A DNA stretch of 64,000 bases from Sphingomonas changnyeongensis. Lineage in GTDB: Bacteria > Pseudomonadota > Alphaproteobacteria > Sphingomonadales > Sphingomonadaceae. Each line of letters begins with the position of its first letter. The stretch's first letter is position 1. Of this stretch, positions 54,180-62,401 are shown in pieces. The position numbers and the translations under genes were made by a program. The notes under the pieces are model-generated. The model was not told the origin of the DNA and made no database searches. It saw only the letters and a program-made list of their open reading frames with translations. The DNA lies in NCBI RefSeq assembly GCF_009913435.1, contig NZ_CP047895.1:2805230-2869229 (forward strand). Direction: 5' to 3'.

Positions 54180-56495
54180 ATGTTCAACAAGAAGACTGTC
54201 GAAATCGAGTGGGGCGGAAAGACCCTGACACTCGAAACGGGCCGCGTTGCCCGCCAGGCTGACGGCGCGGTGCTCGCGACGCTCGGCGAAACCGTGGTCC
54301 TGTGCGCGGTCACCGCTGCCAAGTCGGTCAAGGAGGGGCAGGATTTCTTCCCCCTGACCGTCCATTACCAGGAAAAATACGCTGCCGCCGGGCGCATCCC
54401 GGGCGGCTTCTTCAAGCGCGAACGCGGCGCGACGGAAAAGGAGACCCTGGTCTCGCGCCTGATCGACCGTCCGATCCGCCCGCTGTTCCCCGAAGGTTTC
54501 TACAACGAAATCAACTGCATCGCGCAGGTGATGTCGTATGATGGCGAAAACGAGCCCGACATTCTGGCGATGATCGCCGCTTCGGCTGCGCTCACGCTGT
54601 CGGGCGTGCCGTTCCTCGGCCCGATCGGCGCGGCACGCGTCGGCTACAAGGACGGCGAATATCAGCTGAACCCGACCGACGCCGAAGTCGAGGCCGGGTC
54701 GCTCGATCTGGTCGTCGCCGGCACGCATGACGCGGTAATGATGGTCGAATCCGAAGCCAAGGAGCTGTCGGAAGACATCATGCTCGGCGCGGTCATGTTC
54801 GGCCACCGCGAGATGCAGAAGGTGATCAACGCGATCATCGATCTCGCCGAACAGGCGGCCAAGGATCCGTGGGACATGGCGGCCCAGGCCGACCAGAGCG
54901 CGATGAAGGCGAAGCTGAAGGCGCTGGTCGGCGCCGACATCGCCGCCGCCTACAAGCTGACCAACAAGTCGGAACGCGCCCAGGCGCTGAACGACGCCCG
55001 CGCCAAGGCCAAGGCGGCGTTTGCGGACGAAAACCCGCAGGACCAGATGGCCGCGATCAAGCTGGTCAAGAAGCTCGAGGCCGATATCGTCCGCCAGGCG
55101 ATCCTGAAGGAAGGCCGCCGCATCGACGGCCGCAACACCCGCCAGGTCCGCCCGATCGAAGCGATTGCCGGCTTCCTGCCGCGCACCCATGGCTCGGCGC
55201 TGTTCACCCGCGGCGAGACGCAGACCATCTGCACGACCACCCTTGGCACCAAGGATGCCGAGCAGATGATCGATGGCCTGACCGGCCTGCATTACCAGCA
55301 TTTCATGCTGCACTATAACTTCCCGCCCTATTCGGTGGGCGAGGTCGGCCGCTTCGGCGCCCCCGGCCGGCGCGAGATCGGCCATGGCAAGCTTGCCTGG
55401 CGCGCGCTGCATCCGGTGCTGCCGACCAAGGAAGAGTTTCCCTACACGGTCCGCGTCACCAGCGACATCACCGAGTCGAACGGCTCGTCGTCGATGGCGA
55501 CGGTGTGCGGCGGTTCGCTGTCGCTGATGGATGCCGGCGTGCCGATCAAGCGGCCGGTGTCGGGCATCGCCATGGGCCTGATCCTCGAAGGCAAGGAATT
55601 CGCGGTCATCAGCGATATCCTGGGCGACGAAGATCATCTGGGCGACATGGACTTCAAGGTCGCCGGCACGTCCGAAGGCATCACCAGCCTGCAGATGGAC
55701 ATCAAGATCGCCGGCATCACCGAGGAGATCATGAAGGTCGCGCTCGAACAGGCGCATGAAGGCCGGGCGCACATCCTGGGCGAAATGGCGAAGGCGCTGG
55801 GCGAAACCCGCACCGAGCTGTCGGCCCATGCGCCGCGCATCGAGACGATCACCATCGACAAGTCGAAGATCCGCGACGTCATCGGCACCGGCGGCAAGGT
55901 GATCCGCGAGATCGTGGCGACCACCGGCGCCAAGGTCGACATCGACGATGAAGGCGTGATCAAGATCTCCTCGGCCGACCTGTCGCAGATCGAAGCCGCC
56001 AAGGCGTGGATCCTCGGCATCGTCGAGGAACCGGAAATCGGCAAGATCTACACCGGCAAGGTCGTGAACATCGTCGATTTCGGCGCGTTCGTGAACTTCA
56101 TGGGCGGTCGTGACGGCCTGGTGCACGTCTCCGAAATCAAAAATGAGCGCGTCGCCAATGTCGGCGATGTCCTGTCCGAAGGGCAGGAAGTGAAGGTCAA
56201 GGTGCTCGAGATCGACAATCGCGGCAAGGTCCGCCTGTCGATGCGCGTCGTCGACCAGGAAACCGGTGCCGAGCTTGAGGACACCCGCCCGGCCAAGCCG
56301 CCGCGCGAGGACCGTGGCGAGCGCGGCGAACGCGGTGACCGGCCCAAGCGTGACGGCGACCGCCGCCGCGACGGTGGCCGGGGTGGCCGTGACCGGGGCG
56401 ACCGTCCGCGCCGCGAGCGTGGCGAAGGCGGCGGCCGTGAAGACGGCGGCGAGCCCGAATTCGCGCCGGCCTTCCTGACCGGCGGCGACGACTGA
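54180..56495 (+). CDS. pnp: Polyribonucleotide nucleotidyltransferase
   Basis: The 771-residue protein has two RNase PH domains ([59 protein letters not shown]), a KH domain ([15 protein letters not shown]) and an S1 domain ([20 protein letters not shown]). The C-terminal tail from about residue 700 is unusually rich in Arg, Gly and Asp ([20 protein letters not shown]) and probably binds RNA or RNase E. It degrades RNA by phosphorolysis. Bases 55283-55306 recur exactly at 58220-58243, next to a transposase fragment. Confidence 0.98.
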   Translation: MFNKKTVEIEWGGKTLTLETGRVARQADGAVLATLGETVVLCAVTAAKSVKEGQDFFPLTVHYQEKYAAAGRIPGGFFKRERGATEKETLVSRLIDRPIRPLFPEGFYNEINCIAQVMSYDGENEPDILAMIAASAALTLSGVPFLGPIGAARVGYKDGEYQLNPTDAEVEAGSLDLVVAGTHDAVMMVESEAKELSEDIMLGAVMFGHREMQKVINAIIDLAEQAAKDPWDMAAQADQSAMKAKLKALVGADIAAAYKLTNKSERAQALNDARAKAKAAFADENPQDQMAAIKLVKKLEADIVRQAILKEGRRIDGRNTRQVRPIEAIAGFLPRTHGSALFTRGETQTICTTTLGTKDAEQMIDGLTGLHYQHFMLHYNFPPYSVGEVGRFGAPGRREIGHGKLAWRALHPVLPTKEEFPYTVRVTSDITESNGSSSMATVCGGSLSLMDAGVPIKRPVSGIAMGLILEGKEFAVISDILGDEDHLGDMDFKVAGTSEGITSLQMDIKIAGITEEIMKVALEQAHEGRAHILGEMAKALGETRTELSAHAPRIETITIDKSKIRDVIGTGGKVIREIVATTGAKVDIDDEGVIKISSADLSQIEAAKAWILGIVEEPEIGKIYTGKVVNIVDFGAFVNFMGGRDGLVHVSEIKNERVANVGDVLSEGQEVKVKVLEIDNRGKVRLSMRVVDQETGAELEDTRPAKPPREDRGERGERGDRPKRDGDRRRDGGRGGRDRGDRPRRERGEGGGREDGGEPEFAPAFLTGGDD

Positions 56496-56504
56496 TCATC
56501 GGCC

Positions 56505-56552
56505 CGCACCGGCCGGGCAAAGGGGCAACCGCTCCCCTGCCCGGCCGGTGCG
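56505..56552 (+). terminator. Long hairpin after pnp
   Basis: Fifteen-base perfect arms (56505-56519 and 56538-56552) enclose a further GGGG/CCCC pairing, starting 9 bases after the pnp stop. It is a very stable end structure, although no T tract follows directly. Confidence 0.7.
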
Positions 56553-56595
56553 GATCGCCGATGTCCGGGAGATCGGGACCGGCGGCAACAGGGTC

Positions 56596-56632
56596 AAAAA
56601 AGGCGATTATGTAGTTTGCAAACACATAATCG
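56596..56632 (-). terminator. Rho-independent terminator of the small zinc-protein operon
   Basis: CGATTATGT (56604-56612) pairs with ACATAATCG (56624-56632) around an 11-base loop that is itself palindromic. On the minus strand six T residues follow. It is AT-rich, unlike the GC-rich terminators of the core genes, which supports a foreign origin of the genes it serves. Confidence 0.85.
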
Positions 56633-56634
56633 CG

Positions 56635-56820
56635 TCAGTTGTCGCAATCCTCGAATAGCGCTTGCCCGTAGGGAAGGTGACTGCCGAGACGCTCGAGATA
56701 GCAGGCCGCATGACACGGCCACGACTGGTTGCCCTCGCCTTTGGTGAAGATAGCAAGGGTGCATGGGTCTAAGCCGACCTCGGCCACAGGCTCGCCGCAA
56801 AAGCAGCAAACGCCTCCCAT
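56635..56820 (-). CDS. Small zinc-binding protein
   Basis: The 61-residue product has a treble-clef-like set of ligands: VCCFCGEPV near the start and PCHAACYLERLG in the middle (CxxC...HxxC), suited to one zinc ion. It resembles small hypothetical zinc proteins seen in mobile regions. The ATG at 56820 overlaps the stop of the upstream small gene (TGATG); a GTG at 56823 is an alternative. A terminator follows directly after the stop. GC content and codon use are lower than in the core genes. The function is not known. Confidence 0.7.
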   Translation of the reverse strand: MGGVCCFCGEPVAEVGLDPCTLAIFTKGEGNQSWPCHAACYLERLGSHLPYGQALFEDCDN

Positions 56821-56972
56821 CACTCTGGCTTCCCAGGCTTGGGCTTATGCGCCATCACCTTGCGTAGCTGCGCTTCCCAGCGACCTTCGTCGTTGCTCGT
56901 ATCAAGCTCCTTGGTCATTGCTTTGAAACGATCAAGTTGACTCTGTGCGGATTTCTTGGCTGCCTCGGTCAT
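56820..56972 (-). CDS. 50-residue charged protein in the islet
   Basis: This short gene encodes MTEAAKKSAQSQLDRFKAMT, then KELDTSNDEGRWEAQLRKVM and a Lys/Pro-rich end (HKPKPGKPE). It is helical and highly charged, with no hydrophobic segment. The stop overlaps the ATG of the zinc-protein gene, so both are translated from one message that ends at the terminator at 56596. I recognise no specific function. Similar short partners of small zinc proteins occur in bacterial accessory regions, which is the best argument for its reality. Confidence 0.65.
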   Translation of the reverse strand: MTEAAKKSAQSQLDRFKAMTKELDTSNDEGRWEAQLRKVMAHKPKPGKPE

Positions 56973-56973
56973 T

Positions 56974-57180
56974 ATGGTCACCCACTCTCCGAGTTACGTC
57001 GCGCGCATGCTTCTCAACCACTTACTTGTAGAGGCGGGCTATAGTGGCTATTTCCCACTTTCCACAATTATCGCGCGCAGCCGAGGCGGCTTCGAACTGG
57101 CTTTACGCTCAGCAGAGCTTCAGGGTAACTGGACACCAATTACGACATATGTCATTGAGGCCCTTCTATTAGCAGAGTGA
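56974..57180 (+). CDS. Possible 68-residue protein, uncertain
   Basis: The open frame encodes MVTHSPSYVARMLLNHLLVE, then AGYSGYFPLSTIIARSRGGF and a neutral end. It starts one base from the divergent 50-residue gene, leaving no room for both promoters, and there is no clear ribosome-binding site. It may be chance or the remains of a larger gene. No homologous family is recognised. Confidence 0.3.
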   Translation: MVTHSPSYVARMLLNHLLVEAGYSGYFPLSTIIARSRGGFELALRSAELQGNWTPITTYVIEALLLAE

Positions 57181-57191
57181 AAGTAATACTC

Positions 57192-57491
57192 TCATTTAGT
57201 CGGGTTTTGTGATGAGATTGTTGGTTGGCTGAACAGATATGTAAGTGGCGCACCCGCAGCCATGATGCACGCAGCCAGCCATAGCTGGTTTAAGCCGCTG
57301 CCGACATACGGTCTCGCCAGCCAGAATAGTAGGAGCATCATCAAGCCCATGACTGTCCCACGCAAGCGGGACATCTCTAGCGGAGCATGACATCTTTTAC
57401 AGTGAAAGGTCGACCCAAGACCCCATTGAGTCCTCAGAAAAGGTACGAACTTACCGCAGTTAGGACACGCCGGTCCGATCGCCATTGCCAT
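57192..57491 (-). CDS. Zinc-ribbon membrane protein
   Basis: The 99-residue product starts with a zinc ribbon (ACPNCGKFVPFLRT... FHCKRCHAPLEMSR) and continues with two membrane helices (TVMGLMMLLLFWLARPYVG; LWLAACIMAAGAPLTYLF). The order of a cytoplasmic zinc ribbon followed by a two-helix hairpin is seen in many small uncharacterised membrane proteins. The ATG at 57491 is followed by another at 57485; either could be used. It lies in the lower-GC islet between pnp and ssrA and is read in the same direction as the small zinc-protein operon. Confidence 0.7.
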   Translation of the reverse strand: MAMAIGPACPNCGKFVPFLRTQWGLGSTFHCKRCHAPLEMSRLRGTVMGLMMLLLFWLARPYVGSGLNQLWLAACIMAAGAPLTYLFSQPTISSQNPTK

Positions 57492-57793
57492 TCCGAATGC
57501 TGTTGTGGGTAGGTCACGATGTCACACACCACGGGCTGTGTCGAGCGCGCCGAGGTCGTCGGCGTCAGCTGGAGTAACCCATAAAATTGGCAGGTTTTGC
57601 TCATAGCGCGGCAAAGAGGCGAAAGCGCTTAAGCCGGCGTGGGCAGCGTGCGGTCAGGCGATGCCCGCGGATACCCGCGATCCTTCTGGTATTCCATCCG
57701 ACCGAGCAATATTGTCGGTCGCAACTTACCCCTTTTCGGAGGGCGTCTCGAAGCATCCGCTTGTCACTTAGCTTGATATCGTGTGGGGTTTGC
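57492..57793. other. Non-coding stretch in the islet
   Basis: These 302 bases show no credible gene. They hold the likely promoter of the zinc-ribbon gene on the left and a leader before the small exported-peptide gene on the right. Base composition is mixed. No clear tRNA, repeat or attachment site was found. Confidence 0.5.
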
Positions 57794-57967
57794 ATGAAGA
57801 AGGTGATCAAGGTTGCGGCTGCCCTGCTGCTCCTGGCGGCAGAAGGCGATACGCAGCCGCTCGTGCAGATCGCTAAAACGGTCGCTGATGCTGACTGCGA
57901 CTTTAACGAGGTGCGCGTTTCGCCTGGCGAGAACTACGTTGCTGTCTGGGATGACGTGCTCCTCTGA
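57794..57967 (+). CDS. 57-residue signal-peptide protein, possibly truncated by an IS
   Basis: The product starts MKKVIKVAAALLLLAAEGD, a signal-peptide-like segment, and continues TQPLVQIAKTVADADCDFNE to the end WDDVLL. It stops 8 bases before the first recognisable bases of the IS3 remnant, so it may be the 5' part of a longer secreted protein cut by the insertion. The ATG has only a weak ribosome-binding site (TGGGGTTTGC). No family is recognised. Confidence 0.45.
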   Translation: MKKVIKVAAALLLLAAEGDTQPLVQIAKTVADADCDFNEVRVSPGENYVAVWDDVLL

Positions 57968-57975
57968 TTGTTACC

Positions 57976-58218
57976 ATTCAGAGGTAGAGACTGGCTCCTT
58001 TATGATGGGTGTTTGATTTGATGGCAACGTGTCTGGGGGCATGCCCCCAGACACGTTGTCCGGTGATCTCGGCGGGGGTCTTCCCGCTCAGTTTCGAGTG
58101 CGGCCTGACCGTTTTGTAATCAAGCTGCCAAGCGGCAAGCACAGATCGGGCATGGGCCAGCGATGTGAACAGCGTCTCGTTGAGGCATTCGTCGCGCATG
58201 CGGCCGTTGATGGGGTGG
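57976..58218 (-). mobile_element. IS3-family insertion sequence remnant (transposase 3' end)
   Basis: The minus strand encodes the end of an IS3-type transposase integrase core (NGRMRDECLNETLFTSLAHA, then LDYKTVRPHSKLSGKTPAEI and the C-terminal GHAPRHVAIKSNTHH). Everything upstream of NGRMRDECLN is missing: the homology stops near 58205, where an unrelated sequence starts. The right end of the element lies near 57976. There is no second inverted repeat and no complete transposase, so the element is dead. It sits between a small exported-peptide gene and ssrA. Confidence 0.85.
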
Positions 58219-58238
58219 ACGGCCTGCATTACCAGCAT
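57978..58238 (-). pseudogene. IS3 transposase OrfB fragment
   Basis: The open frame covers 86 codons, of which the last 75 or so are the transposase C-terminus. The first 11 codons (MLVMQAVHPI...) come from the fused foreign piece and are not transposase. The catalytic Glu region of the DDE triad may be present, but the two Asp residues are not, so the product cannot be active. A 34-base perfect palindrome lies inside its 3' part. Confidence 0.85.
58025..58058. repeat. 34-base perfect palindrome
   Basis: Positions 58025-58058 read the same on both strands, centred on GCATGC, with arms starting CAACGTGTCTG. It lies inside the 3' coding part of the transposase fragment. It could act as a strong terminator stem or belong to the IS end; cruciform formation is possible. 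Confidence 0.85.
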
Positions 58239-58243
58239 TTCAT
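58220..58243. repeat. Exact 24-base copy of pnp sequence
   Basis: Positions 58220-58243 equal pnp positions 55283-55306 base for base, in the same orientation, with mismatches immediately on both sides. It marks the broken 5' end of the transposase fragment. A chance match of this length in 64 kb is extremely unlikely. Confidence 0.9.
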
Positions 58244-58267
58244 AGGGACGATGGCTGGTGGCAGACG

Positions 58268-58304
58268 AAAAAGAGTGGGAGGCTTCTGTTGCCCGGTGCC
58301 TCCC
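58268..58304 (-). terminator. Rho-independent terminator of ssrA
   Basis: GGGAGGC and GCCTCCC arms (58277-58283 and 58298-58304) enclose a 14-base loop; on the minus strand a run of five T residues follows (58272-58268). The loop contains CCGGGCAACAGAAG, which is repeated just upstream at about 58320-58334. Confidence 0.8.
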
Positions 58305-58614
58305 CGACCGCTGGATTCCGCTTCTGTTGCCCGGTGCGGCCCGGACCGCGCTATAGCTTTGTAACCTTATCCCCAGGGGGACTTAGTTACGCAGCAAGAG
58401 CGAGCGCCTCGTTGTCGTTGGCACTTGTGTTATGGGCCGTTGCGGTGGTCCCATTCCGGGCGAAAACAGCGCTTTTCAACACACGTCGATCCTGGTTCGG
58501 CCCCGTCAGGACCCGCGAAGCCGCGGTTTCTGGTGGAGCCGCCGGGTACTGCCCCCGGGTCCGCTGCGCCTATTGAACGCCGCAGTTTATCGCCATAGCC
58601 GGCAAGCCGGCACT
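58268..58614 (-). ncRNA. ssrA: Two-piece (permuted) transfer-messenger RNA
   Basis: On the minus strand the tRNA-like acceptor piece comes first, ending in the T-arm and GGCGGCTCCACCA (CCA at 58533-58531). A removed spacer of about 26 bases (58505-58530) follows, then the coding piece starting GGGGCCG at 58504. GGGGCCG pairs with CGGCTCC of the acceptor piece, restoring the acceptor stem. The tag frame at 58422-58387 encodes ANDNEALALAA followed by TAA. This permuted layout is typical of alphaproteobacteria. tmRNA rescues stalled ribosomes and marks the incomplete protein for proteolysis. The 5' end near 58614 is estimated from a possible -10 (TATATC) just upstream. Confidence 0.95.
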
Positions 58615-58689
58615 GACCGATATAGGCATTCCGGCGCGGATGTGAAGCCGCCCCGGCCAGCTGGCCGGAGCCGCCCCTTCTGCGAAGGT

Positions 58690-59130
58690 TCAGCCCGCGC
58701 CGCCCGGCGGGGTGCCCTCTTTCTTCAGCAGGTCGCGGATCTCGCGCAGCAGCACGACATCGGCGGGATCGGCGGCGTCGACCGCGCGCTTCAGCGCCTT
58801 GTTCGCCGCCCGCACCAGCACGAAGATGATGAAGGCGAGGATGATGAAGTTGACCGCCTGGGTCAGGAACGCGCCATAGCCGAACAGCGGCACCCCCGCC
58901 TTTTTGAGCGCGGCATAGTCGGTCGATCCGGCAAGTTCGGCCGGGATCGGGCCGAGCGCGATGAAATAGCTGGAAAAATCCAGCCCGCCAAACACCGCGC
59001 CGATCGCCGGCATCAGCAGATCGTCGGTCAGCGAGCTGACGATCTTGCCGAACGCCGCACCGATGATCACCGCCACCGCGAGGTCGAGGACATTGCCCCG
59101 GTTGATGAACGCCTTGAACTCCTGAAGCAT
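58690..59130 (-). CDS. mscL: Large-conductance mechanosensitive channel
   Basis: The 146-residue protein has the MscL start ([20 protein letters not shown]), the first pore helix ([20 protein letters not shown]), the second helix ([19 protein letters not shown]) and the charged C-terminal bundle ([12 protein letters not shown]). It opens under membrane tension to release solutes during osmotic downshock. The ATG at 59130 starts at the conserved N-terminus. It is read toward ssrA. Confidence 0.97.
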   Translation of the reverse strand: MLQEFKAFINRGNVLDLAVAVIIGAAFGKIVSSLTDDLLMPAIGAVFGGLDFSSYFIALGPIPAELAGSTDYAALKKAGVPLFGYGAFLTQAVNFIILAFIIFVLVRAANKALKRAVDAADPADVVLLREIRDLLKKEGTPPGGAG

Positions 59131-59264
59131 GATCCCCCTTCTCCCCAAGCTGGCCGGGCCATTTGACCGCGCGACAGTGCGATTATCGGGCAGGGCAAGG
59201 CAAGGGCGATTGCGCGGGCGTGCTGCCGCCCCTAATTCCAGTGACGTTCCATCTGGAGGACCGC

Positions 59265-59891
59265 ATGACCCGTCGCCGTCTGTCTGCCCCGCGAATCGCC
59301 CCCGCGCTGGCCCTTGCCCTTGCCGTGCCGATGACGCTCGGCCTGTCGGCCTGCGGGATCAACAGCGTGCCCACGGCCGAGGAAAATGTGAAGGCGCGCT
59401 GGGCCGATGTGCAGGCCCAGTATCAGCGCCGCGCCGATCTGGTGCCCAATCTGGTCGCGACCGTGCGCGGTGCCGCGGCGTCGGAAGAGCGGATCCTGAC
59501 CAACGTCACCGAGGCCCGCGCCAATGCCACGCGGATCAGCGTGAGCCCCGAACAGCTGTCGGACCCGGCGGCGATGAAATCGTTCAGCGAGGCGCAGGCG
59601 CGGCTGTCGGCGGCGATCCTGCCGCTCCAGCGGCTGCAGGAAGCCTATCCGCAGCTGCAGAGCCAGGGCAATTTCACGACGCTGATGGCGCAGCTCGAAG
59701 GCACGGAAAACCGCATCACGGTTGCGGTGCGCGACTATAACGAGGCGGTGCGCGACTATAACACCCGCATCCGCACCTTCCCCGAAATGATCGGCGCGAA
59801 GCTCGTCCATGGTGCCAAGCCGCTGCAGCCGTTCCAGGCGACGACGCCGAACGCCGATCAGGCGCCCAAGGTCGATTTCGAAAGCAAGTGA
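59265..59891 (+). CDS. LemA-family lipoprotein
   Basis: The 208-residue protein has a lipobox ([11 protein letters not shown]) and the LemA helical domain ([56 protein letters not shown]). LemA proteins are coiled-coil membrane-linked proteins of unclear function, usually encoded next to TPM-domain proteins, as here. A perfect ribosome-binding site (GGAGGA) precedes the ATG. The next gene overlaps its stop by 4 bases. Confidence 0.95.
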   Translation: MTRRRLSAPRIAPALALALAVPMTLGLSACGINSVPTAEENVKARWADVQAQYQRRADLVPNLVATVRGAAASEERILTNVTEARANATRISVSPEQLSDPAAMKSFSEAQARLSAAILPLQRLQEAYPQLQSQGNFTTLMAQLEGTENRITVAVRDYNEAVRDYNTRIRTFPEMIGAKLVHGAKPLQPFQATTPNADQAPKVDFESK

Positions 59892-60875
59892 CCGCCGCCC
59901 GCCTCCGGCCCGCCCGTCTCCGGCATCGGCCCGCCGGCCCCGGCGGGCGGGCATTGCTGTGGGCGGTGCTTGGCCTCCTGCTCCCTGCCCTGCTGACGCT
60001 GCTGGCGGGGCCGGCGGGCGCGCAGACATTTCCGGCCTTTACCGGGCTGGTCGTCGATGCGGCGAACGTCATTCCCGACGACCGCGAGGCGGCGCTCAAG
60101 GCCAGGCTCGAGGCGTTCCAGCAGAAAACCGGCCGCCAGCTGGTCGTGGCGACGCTTGCCGATCTGCAGGGCTATCCGCTCGACGATTACGGCACCCGGC
60201 TGGGCCGGGCCTGGGGCGTTGGGCTGAAGGGCGCGGACAATGGCGTGCTGCTGCTGGTCGCGCCGCGCGAGCCCAAGGGCCAGCGCGGCCCGCGCATCGA
60301 GGTCGGCTATGGCCTGGAGCCGGTGCTGACCGACGCGCTGTCGAGCATCATCATCCGCGAAACGATGATGCCGCTGCTGCGCAACGGCGGCGACGTGCCC
60401 GGCGCGCTCGACGCCGGGGCCGATGCCATCATCGCCCAGCTGTCGCTGCCCGATGAAGAAGCCAAGGCGAAGCAGGATGCGGCGATCAAGGCGTTCGACG
60501 CGAAGAACAAGCGCAGCGCGCGCAGCGGTGGCGGCTTTCCCTTCGGACTGGTGTTCTGGGTGCTGGTCGTCGCCTTTGTCGTGCTGGCCATGGGACGCGG
60601 GATGGGGCGACGTGGTGCGCTGGGCGGCAAGCGCGCCGGGCCATGGGGCGCGCAGCGCCGCTATCGCCGCAAACAGGGCGATGACGACTGGCCGATCTGG
60701 CTGTGGGTGGCGAGCGAGATCGCCGAAAGCGCCGCGCGCAGCCGTGGATCGGGCGGCTGGGCAGCGGCTCCGGCCTTGGCGGCGGCGGCGGCAGCGACGG
60801 CAGCTGGCTGGGCGGCGGCTTTACCGGCGGCGGCGGCGGATCGTTCGGCGGCGGCGGCGCTTCGGGGACTGGTGA
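59888..60875 (+). CDS. TPM-domain membrane protein, YgcG-like (two frameshifts)
   Basis: After repair of two single-base losses the product is about 330 residues. It has a signal peptide (ALLTLLAGPAGAQTFPA), a TPM domain (about 50-190; LVVDAANVIPDDREAALKAR, GVGLKGADNGVLLLVAPREP, RIEVGYGLEPVLTDA) and a membrane helix (GLVFWVLVVAFVVLAMG). A glycine-rich tail (LGGGGGSDGSW, GGGGGSFGGGGASGDW) is found only in the other frames. Losses at the G runs 60759-60761 and 60864-60867 explain it. Without repair it would look fused to the next gene as a 551-residue protein. The repaired stop overlaps the next start (TGATG). Confidence 0.85.
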
Positions 60876-61543
60876 TGCTGACTGAGGCCGATCATGACCG
60901 GGTCGCGGCCGCGATCCGCGCTGCCGAGGCGAAGACCGATGGCGAGATCGCCGTGGTCGTCGCGCCCGAATCCGACAGCTATGCCGATGCGGTGCTGCAC
61001 TGGGCCGTGCTGCTCGCGCTGCTGCCGCTGGCGGTCGCGGCCTCGGTACCGTCGCTGCTCGTCCACGCAGCCGGGCTGTTCCATCCCGCCTGGGGCGATG
61101 CGCCGCCGCTGACGCTGATGCTGGGGCTGCTGATGGCGGTGGCCGTGCTGTGTTTTCTGGCCGGGCGGTTCCTGTTCGCCGTGCCGCGCATCAAGCAGGC
61201 GCTTGTTCCCCATGACACCAAGGCGCGGCGCGTGCGCCGGCGGGCGATCCTGATCTTCCGGGTCGGCACCGAACGGCGGACCGCGACGCGCACCGGCGTC
61301 CTGCTTTATCTGAGCCTGTTCGAGCACCGGGCCGAGATCGTCGCCGATCGCCAGATCCAGCAGCTGATCGGCGGCGAGGAATGGGGCGAGGCCATGGCCG
61401 CGCTGCTCAAGGGGCTGAGGGCCGGCGAGCCCGGCCAGGGCATTGCCGATGCGGTGGCGGCAATCGGCGCGGTGCTTGCCCATCACATGCCGCACAGCGG
61501 CCGCGACCCCAATGAGCTGCCCGACCGGATGATCCAGCTGTGA
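60875..61543 (+). CDS. Second TPM-domain membrane protein
   Basis: The 222-residue protein begins MLTEADHDRVAAAIRAAEAK with a TPM-type start, has two membrane helices (VLHWAVLLALLPLAVAASV; LTLMLGLLMAVAVLCFLAG) and a cytoplasmic part (RVGTERRTATRTGVLLYLSL; LFEHRAEIVADRQIQQLIGG). It belongs to the group usually encoded directly after LemA and the first TPM protein. The three proteins are thought to act together at the membrane. The following Nudix gene overlaps its stop (GTGA). Confidence 0.85.
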   Translation: MLTEADHDRVAAAIRAAEAKTDGEIAVVVAPESDSYADAVLHWAVLLALLPLAVAASVPSLLVHAAGLFHPAWGDAPPLTLMLGLLMAVAVLCFLAGRFLFAVPRIKQALVPHDTKARRVRRRAILIFRVGTERRTATRTGVLLYLSLFEHRAEIVADRQIQQLIGGEEWGEAMAALLKGLRAGEPGQGIADAVAAIGAVLAHHMPHSGRDPNELPDRMIQL

Positions 61544-62069
61544 GCACCCCGAGGCCGGGGAGACGCCCCAGACCGTCTGGGCCGGCAAATATATCGTCAC
61601 CAAGACGCTTGGAAACTGGGAGTTTGTCGGCCGGGCGCGCGGCATCGGCGCGGCGGTGATCCTTGCCATCGACGCCGAGGATCATGTGCTGCTGGTCGAG
61701 CAATATCGGGTGCCGCTCGGCGCGCCGTGCCTTGAGCTGCCTGCCGGCTGGTCGGCGATGTCGTGGCCGGCGAGGATGTCGCCGCATCGGCGGCGCGCGA
61801 GCTGGAAGAGGAAACCGGCTACCGCCCCGGCCGGGTGGAGATTGTCGGCGAGTTCGCGTCCTCGCCCGGCATGGTGTCGGAAACCTTCACGCTGGTTCGC
61901 GCCCATGATCTGGTCAAGGTCGGCGCGGGCGGCGGGAGCCGGCGAAGGCATCACCGTCCACCGGGTCGCACGCGCCGCGCTGCCGGGCTTTGTCGCCGCC
62001 GCGCGGACGCGGGGCTGCCGGATCGACGTCAAGCTGCTGCTGCTGCTCGGTCCGGATATCGCCGGCTGA
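61540..62069 (+). CDS. Nudix hydrolase, ADP-ribose pyrophosphatase-like (several frameshifts)
   Basis: The repaired product is about 177 residues. The start region reads GETPQTVWAGKYIVTKTLGN, followed by VLLVEQYRVPLGAPCLELPAG, the Nudix box (VAGEDVAASAARELEEETGY), GEFASSPGMVSETFTLVRAH and GEGITVHRV to the end LLLLLGPDIAG. It should hydrolyse ADP-ribose or a similar nucleoside diphosphate. Single losses at the C run 61547-61550 and at GG 61746-61747 and two near 61934-61938 account for all frame changes. The start is a GTG at 61540 overlapping the preceding stop. Confidence 0.8.
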
Positions 62070-62087
62070 CGCTCAGCCGCGCACCGG

Positions 62088-62369
62088 TCAGCGAAAGTTA
62101 TCGGCATAGGCCTGAAGCTTGAGCTTGGGCTGCGGCGCGGGCACGACATGCGCGTCGATGCCGTGACGCGCGGCATAGGCGCGCGCCGCGTCCACGCTCG
62201 GAAAGCTCAGCTGCACCTGATGCTGGGTGTCGAGCGACCCGTTCCAGCCGGTCAGCGGATCGACCGGCATCGCCGTGTCCGACATGAACTCGAGGATCCA
62301 TGCCCCGCTCCGGGCGCGGCCCGACTGGGTGGCGTTCTTGCTGCGCTGATAGATGCGTGCCTGCGACAT
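62088..62369 (-). CDS. Complex I accessory subunit, NDUFS4-like
   Basis: The 93-residue protein matches the ETC complex I subunit family (NDUFS4/18-kDa): ARIYQRSKNATQSGRARSGA, WILEF, PLTGWNGSLDTQHQVQLSFP and YAARHGIDAHVV. In alphaproteobacteria this subunit stabilises NADH dehydrogenase I. The ATG at 62369 starts at the conserved sequence. It lies 32 bases downstream of hrpB on the same strand. Confidence 0.93.
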   Translation of the reverse strand: MSQARIYQRSKNATQSGRARSGAWILEFMSDTAMPVDPLTGWNGSLDTQHQVQLSFPSVDAARAYAARHGIDAHVVPAPQPKLKLQAYADNFR

Positions 62370-62401
62370 GGCTGCGCCTCTATCGCAAGCCACGGCCCAA
62401 C

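Noticed and set aside
56594..56809. A 71-codon minus-strand frame overlapping the small zinc-protein gene
   Set aside because: It runs through the terminator stem and lacks the zinc pattern, which is in the neighbouring frame.
58029..58364. Plus-strand frame across the IS remnant and the ssrA terminator
   Set aside because: It is antisense to the transposase fragment and tmRNA, and has no domain or ribosome-binding site.
59888..61543. A single 551-residue fusion of two TPM proteins
   Set aside because: The Ala-rich linker is the glycine-rich tail read in a wrong frame. Two lost G bases explain it, and the repaired genes have the usual sizes and a TGATG overlap.
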